A stretch of DNA of 6,005 nt, taken from the NCBI GenBank assembly GCA_943326975.2, contig CALPVI020000125.1:1-6005 (forward strand). Direction: 5' to 3'. A program made the translations under genes and the position numbers. Under the pieces are notes generated by a model that did no database searches, was not told the origin of the DNA, and worked only from the letters and a program-made list of their open reading frames with translations. The DNA comes from Actinomyces viscosus. Its GTDB lineage: Bacteria > Bacteroidota > Bacteroidia > Flavobacteriales_D > Crocinitomicaceae. Positions 5,103 to 6,005 of the stretch are shown here, piece by piece. The stretch's first letter is position 1. Each line of letters begins with the position of its first letter.

Positions 5103-6005
5103 ATGATAAGACTTTTTTTAGGAAATCGTTCAGCAGTTCTGTTTTTATTACCTTTTGTAATATTGATTTATGTAATTGTGAATTATTTTACAAATTATTA
5201 TCAATATACATCCTATTCAAATTTTGGTTTTTGGGGAAAAGTTGACCTTTCTTCTAGTTTTGTTTTAATTCAAATTATTTCGAGCACTTTCATTTTATTG
5301 AATGCGGTTGGAATTAATGCAATTTTTAACTGGAATGAATTTTTAGGACGAAATAGTTTTATTCCTGCATTAATTTATGTGATTTTGATGAGTTATTATC
5401 ACTCATTCTATAAAATTGATGGTCTTTTGATTTCTCATAGCGCATTGATAATTACATTGTATTTATTGTTTAAGTTGAGACAAAATGAAGACGGAAGAAA
5501 ACTTGTTTTCAACGCTGGTTTTTTTACAGGTTTAGCTGCAACATTTCATCCTCCAATTATCGGATTTTTACCTTTTTTATATTTTATGATTTGGACAATT
5601 CGTCCTTTTTTAATTCGAGAAATCATTCTTGCATTTTGTGGTTTTATTACACCCCTTTTGTATGCAGGATTTTATTTAATGTATTCGAAAACATCAATTG
5701 ATTTACAATTATTGAAAGTGCCTTCCAATTATGATAGAAGAAAGTTTGATTTCTTAGTATCTACAGGTATTTTCACTTTGTCTTTTTTATTGAGTATTAT
5801 TAGTATTCAGACTAGTGCGCAAAAAAGTTCCATACGTTTAAAGAAAATGGTTCAAATACTTTGGTGGATCATCGTAACAGGAATTGTTTTAGGTATTTTA
5901 GATTATGTTTTGTTCAAACAGATTGAACGTTTCAGTCTTTTAATGATTCCTTTATCTTTTTTATTAACATTTTCTTTCACCCATAAAACGTGGTTTCATA
6001 TTGCA
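5103..6005 (+). CDS. Polytopic membrane protein, DUF6427-like (partial at right edge)
   Basis: The frame is open from the ATG at 5103 to the window end: 301 codons with no stop, so the C-terminus is missing. The protein is strongly hydrophobic with about eight to nine likely membrane segments, including roughly 11-29, 52-75, 86-100, 108-124, 136-165, 172-194, 216-235, 251-270 and 277-292. Short loops carry positive clusters (KLRQNEDGRK at 124-133, RLKK at 245-248). The pattern with N73, N77, N84, SFIPALIYVILMS (85-97), FNAGFFTGLAATFHPP (136-151) and IWTIRPFLIRE (163-173) resembles the Bacteroidota-specific DUF6427 family as I remember it. That family has no established function; the layout vaguely recalls GT-C-type polytopic enzymes, but no catalytic motif is visible. 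The gene is divergent from the dksA-like operon with a probable -7 element just upstream. It is certain to be coding; the family name is less certain. Confidence 0.75.
   Translation, partial: MIRLFLGNRSAVLFLLPFVILIYVIVNYFTNYYQYTSYSNFGFWGKVDLSSSFVLIQIISSTFILLNAVGINAIFNWNEFLGRNSFIPALIYVILMSYYHSFYKIDGLLISHSALIITLYLLFKLRQNEDGRKLVFNAGFFTGLAATFHPPIIGFLPFLYFMIWTIRPFLIREIILAFCGFITPLLYAGFYLMYSKTSIDLQLLKVPSNYDRRKFDFLVSTGIFTLSFLLSIISIQTSAQKSSIRLKKMVQILWWIIVTGIVLGILDYVLFKQIERFSLLMIPLSFLLTFSFTHKTWFHIA

Noticed and set aside
1..6005. Possible undescribed system such as a defence island, CRISPR array, retron, mobile element or biosynthetic cluster.
   Set aside because: No direct-repeat arrays, transposase or integrase motifs, reverse transcriptase motifs, RNA genes or toxin-antitoxin-like pairs were seen; the genes fit ordinary Bacteroidota families with normal spacing.

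Overview
The window looks like chromosomal housekeeping DNA from a member of the Bacteroidota, most likely Flavobacteriales. A Crocinitomicaceae-type genome would fit, but the genus cannot be fixed from 6 kb. The evidence is low G+C, TAnnTTTG-type -7 promoter elements in front of most transcription units, weak or absent Shine-Dalgarno sequences, and clade-typical protein variants: a DksA-like protein without a zinc site, an LspA with NLIDS and a long periplasmic insert, a GreA/B-like 148-aa protein and a DUF6427-like membrane protein.

Layout, left to right. Positions 1-35 hold, on the minus strand, the first 12 residues of tryptophanyl-tRNA synthetase (trpS), which runs off the left edge. Divergent from it is a plus-strand block: a PlsC-family lysophosphatidate acyltransferase (124-885), an IscS/NifS-type cysteine desulfurase (947-2089), a GT4-like glycosyltransferase that starts with TTG (2158-3297), and 9 bp later a GreA/GreB-like protein (3307-3753). 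A convergent minus-strand operon follows: a DksA/TraR-like regulator (4919-4536) leading directly into lspA, the lipoprotein signal peptidase (4534-3833). This operon ends at an intrinsic terminator (3790-3823) in the 79-bp convergent gap. Divergent from it again, a plus-strand gene for a polytopic membrane protein (5103 onward, DUF6427-like) runs off the right edge.

How the genes relate. PlsC (phospholipid synthesis), LspA (lipoprotein maturation) and the glycosyltransferase (surface or capsular glycan) all concern the cell envelope. The desulfurase supplies sulfur for Fe-S clusters or tRNA thiolation. The Gre-like and DksA-like proteins are both of the kind that enters the RNA polymerase secondary channel, and here they sit tail to tail around lspA. 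Each plus-strand gene except the Gre-like one has its own TAnnTTTG-like element 4-15 nt before the start codon, so this looks like several short transcription units and not one long operon.

No mobile element, CRISPR array, tRNA, rRNA or defence system was seen, and I found no convincing undescribed system. The points most worth a second look are the very short or absent leaders implied by the promoters, the GreA-like acidic pair (D42/E45) in the Gre-like protein, the zinc-less DksA-like protein, and the start-codon choices of lspA and the glycosyltransferase.
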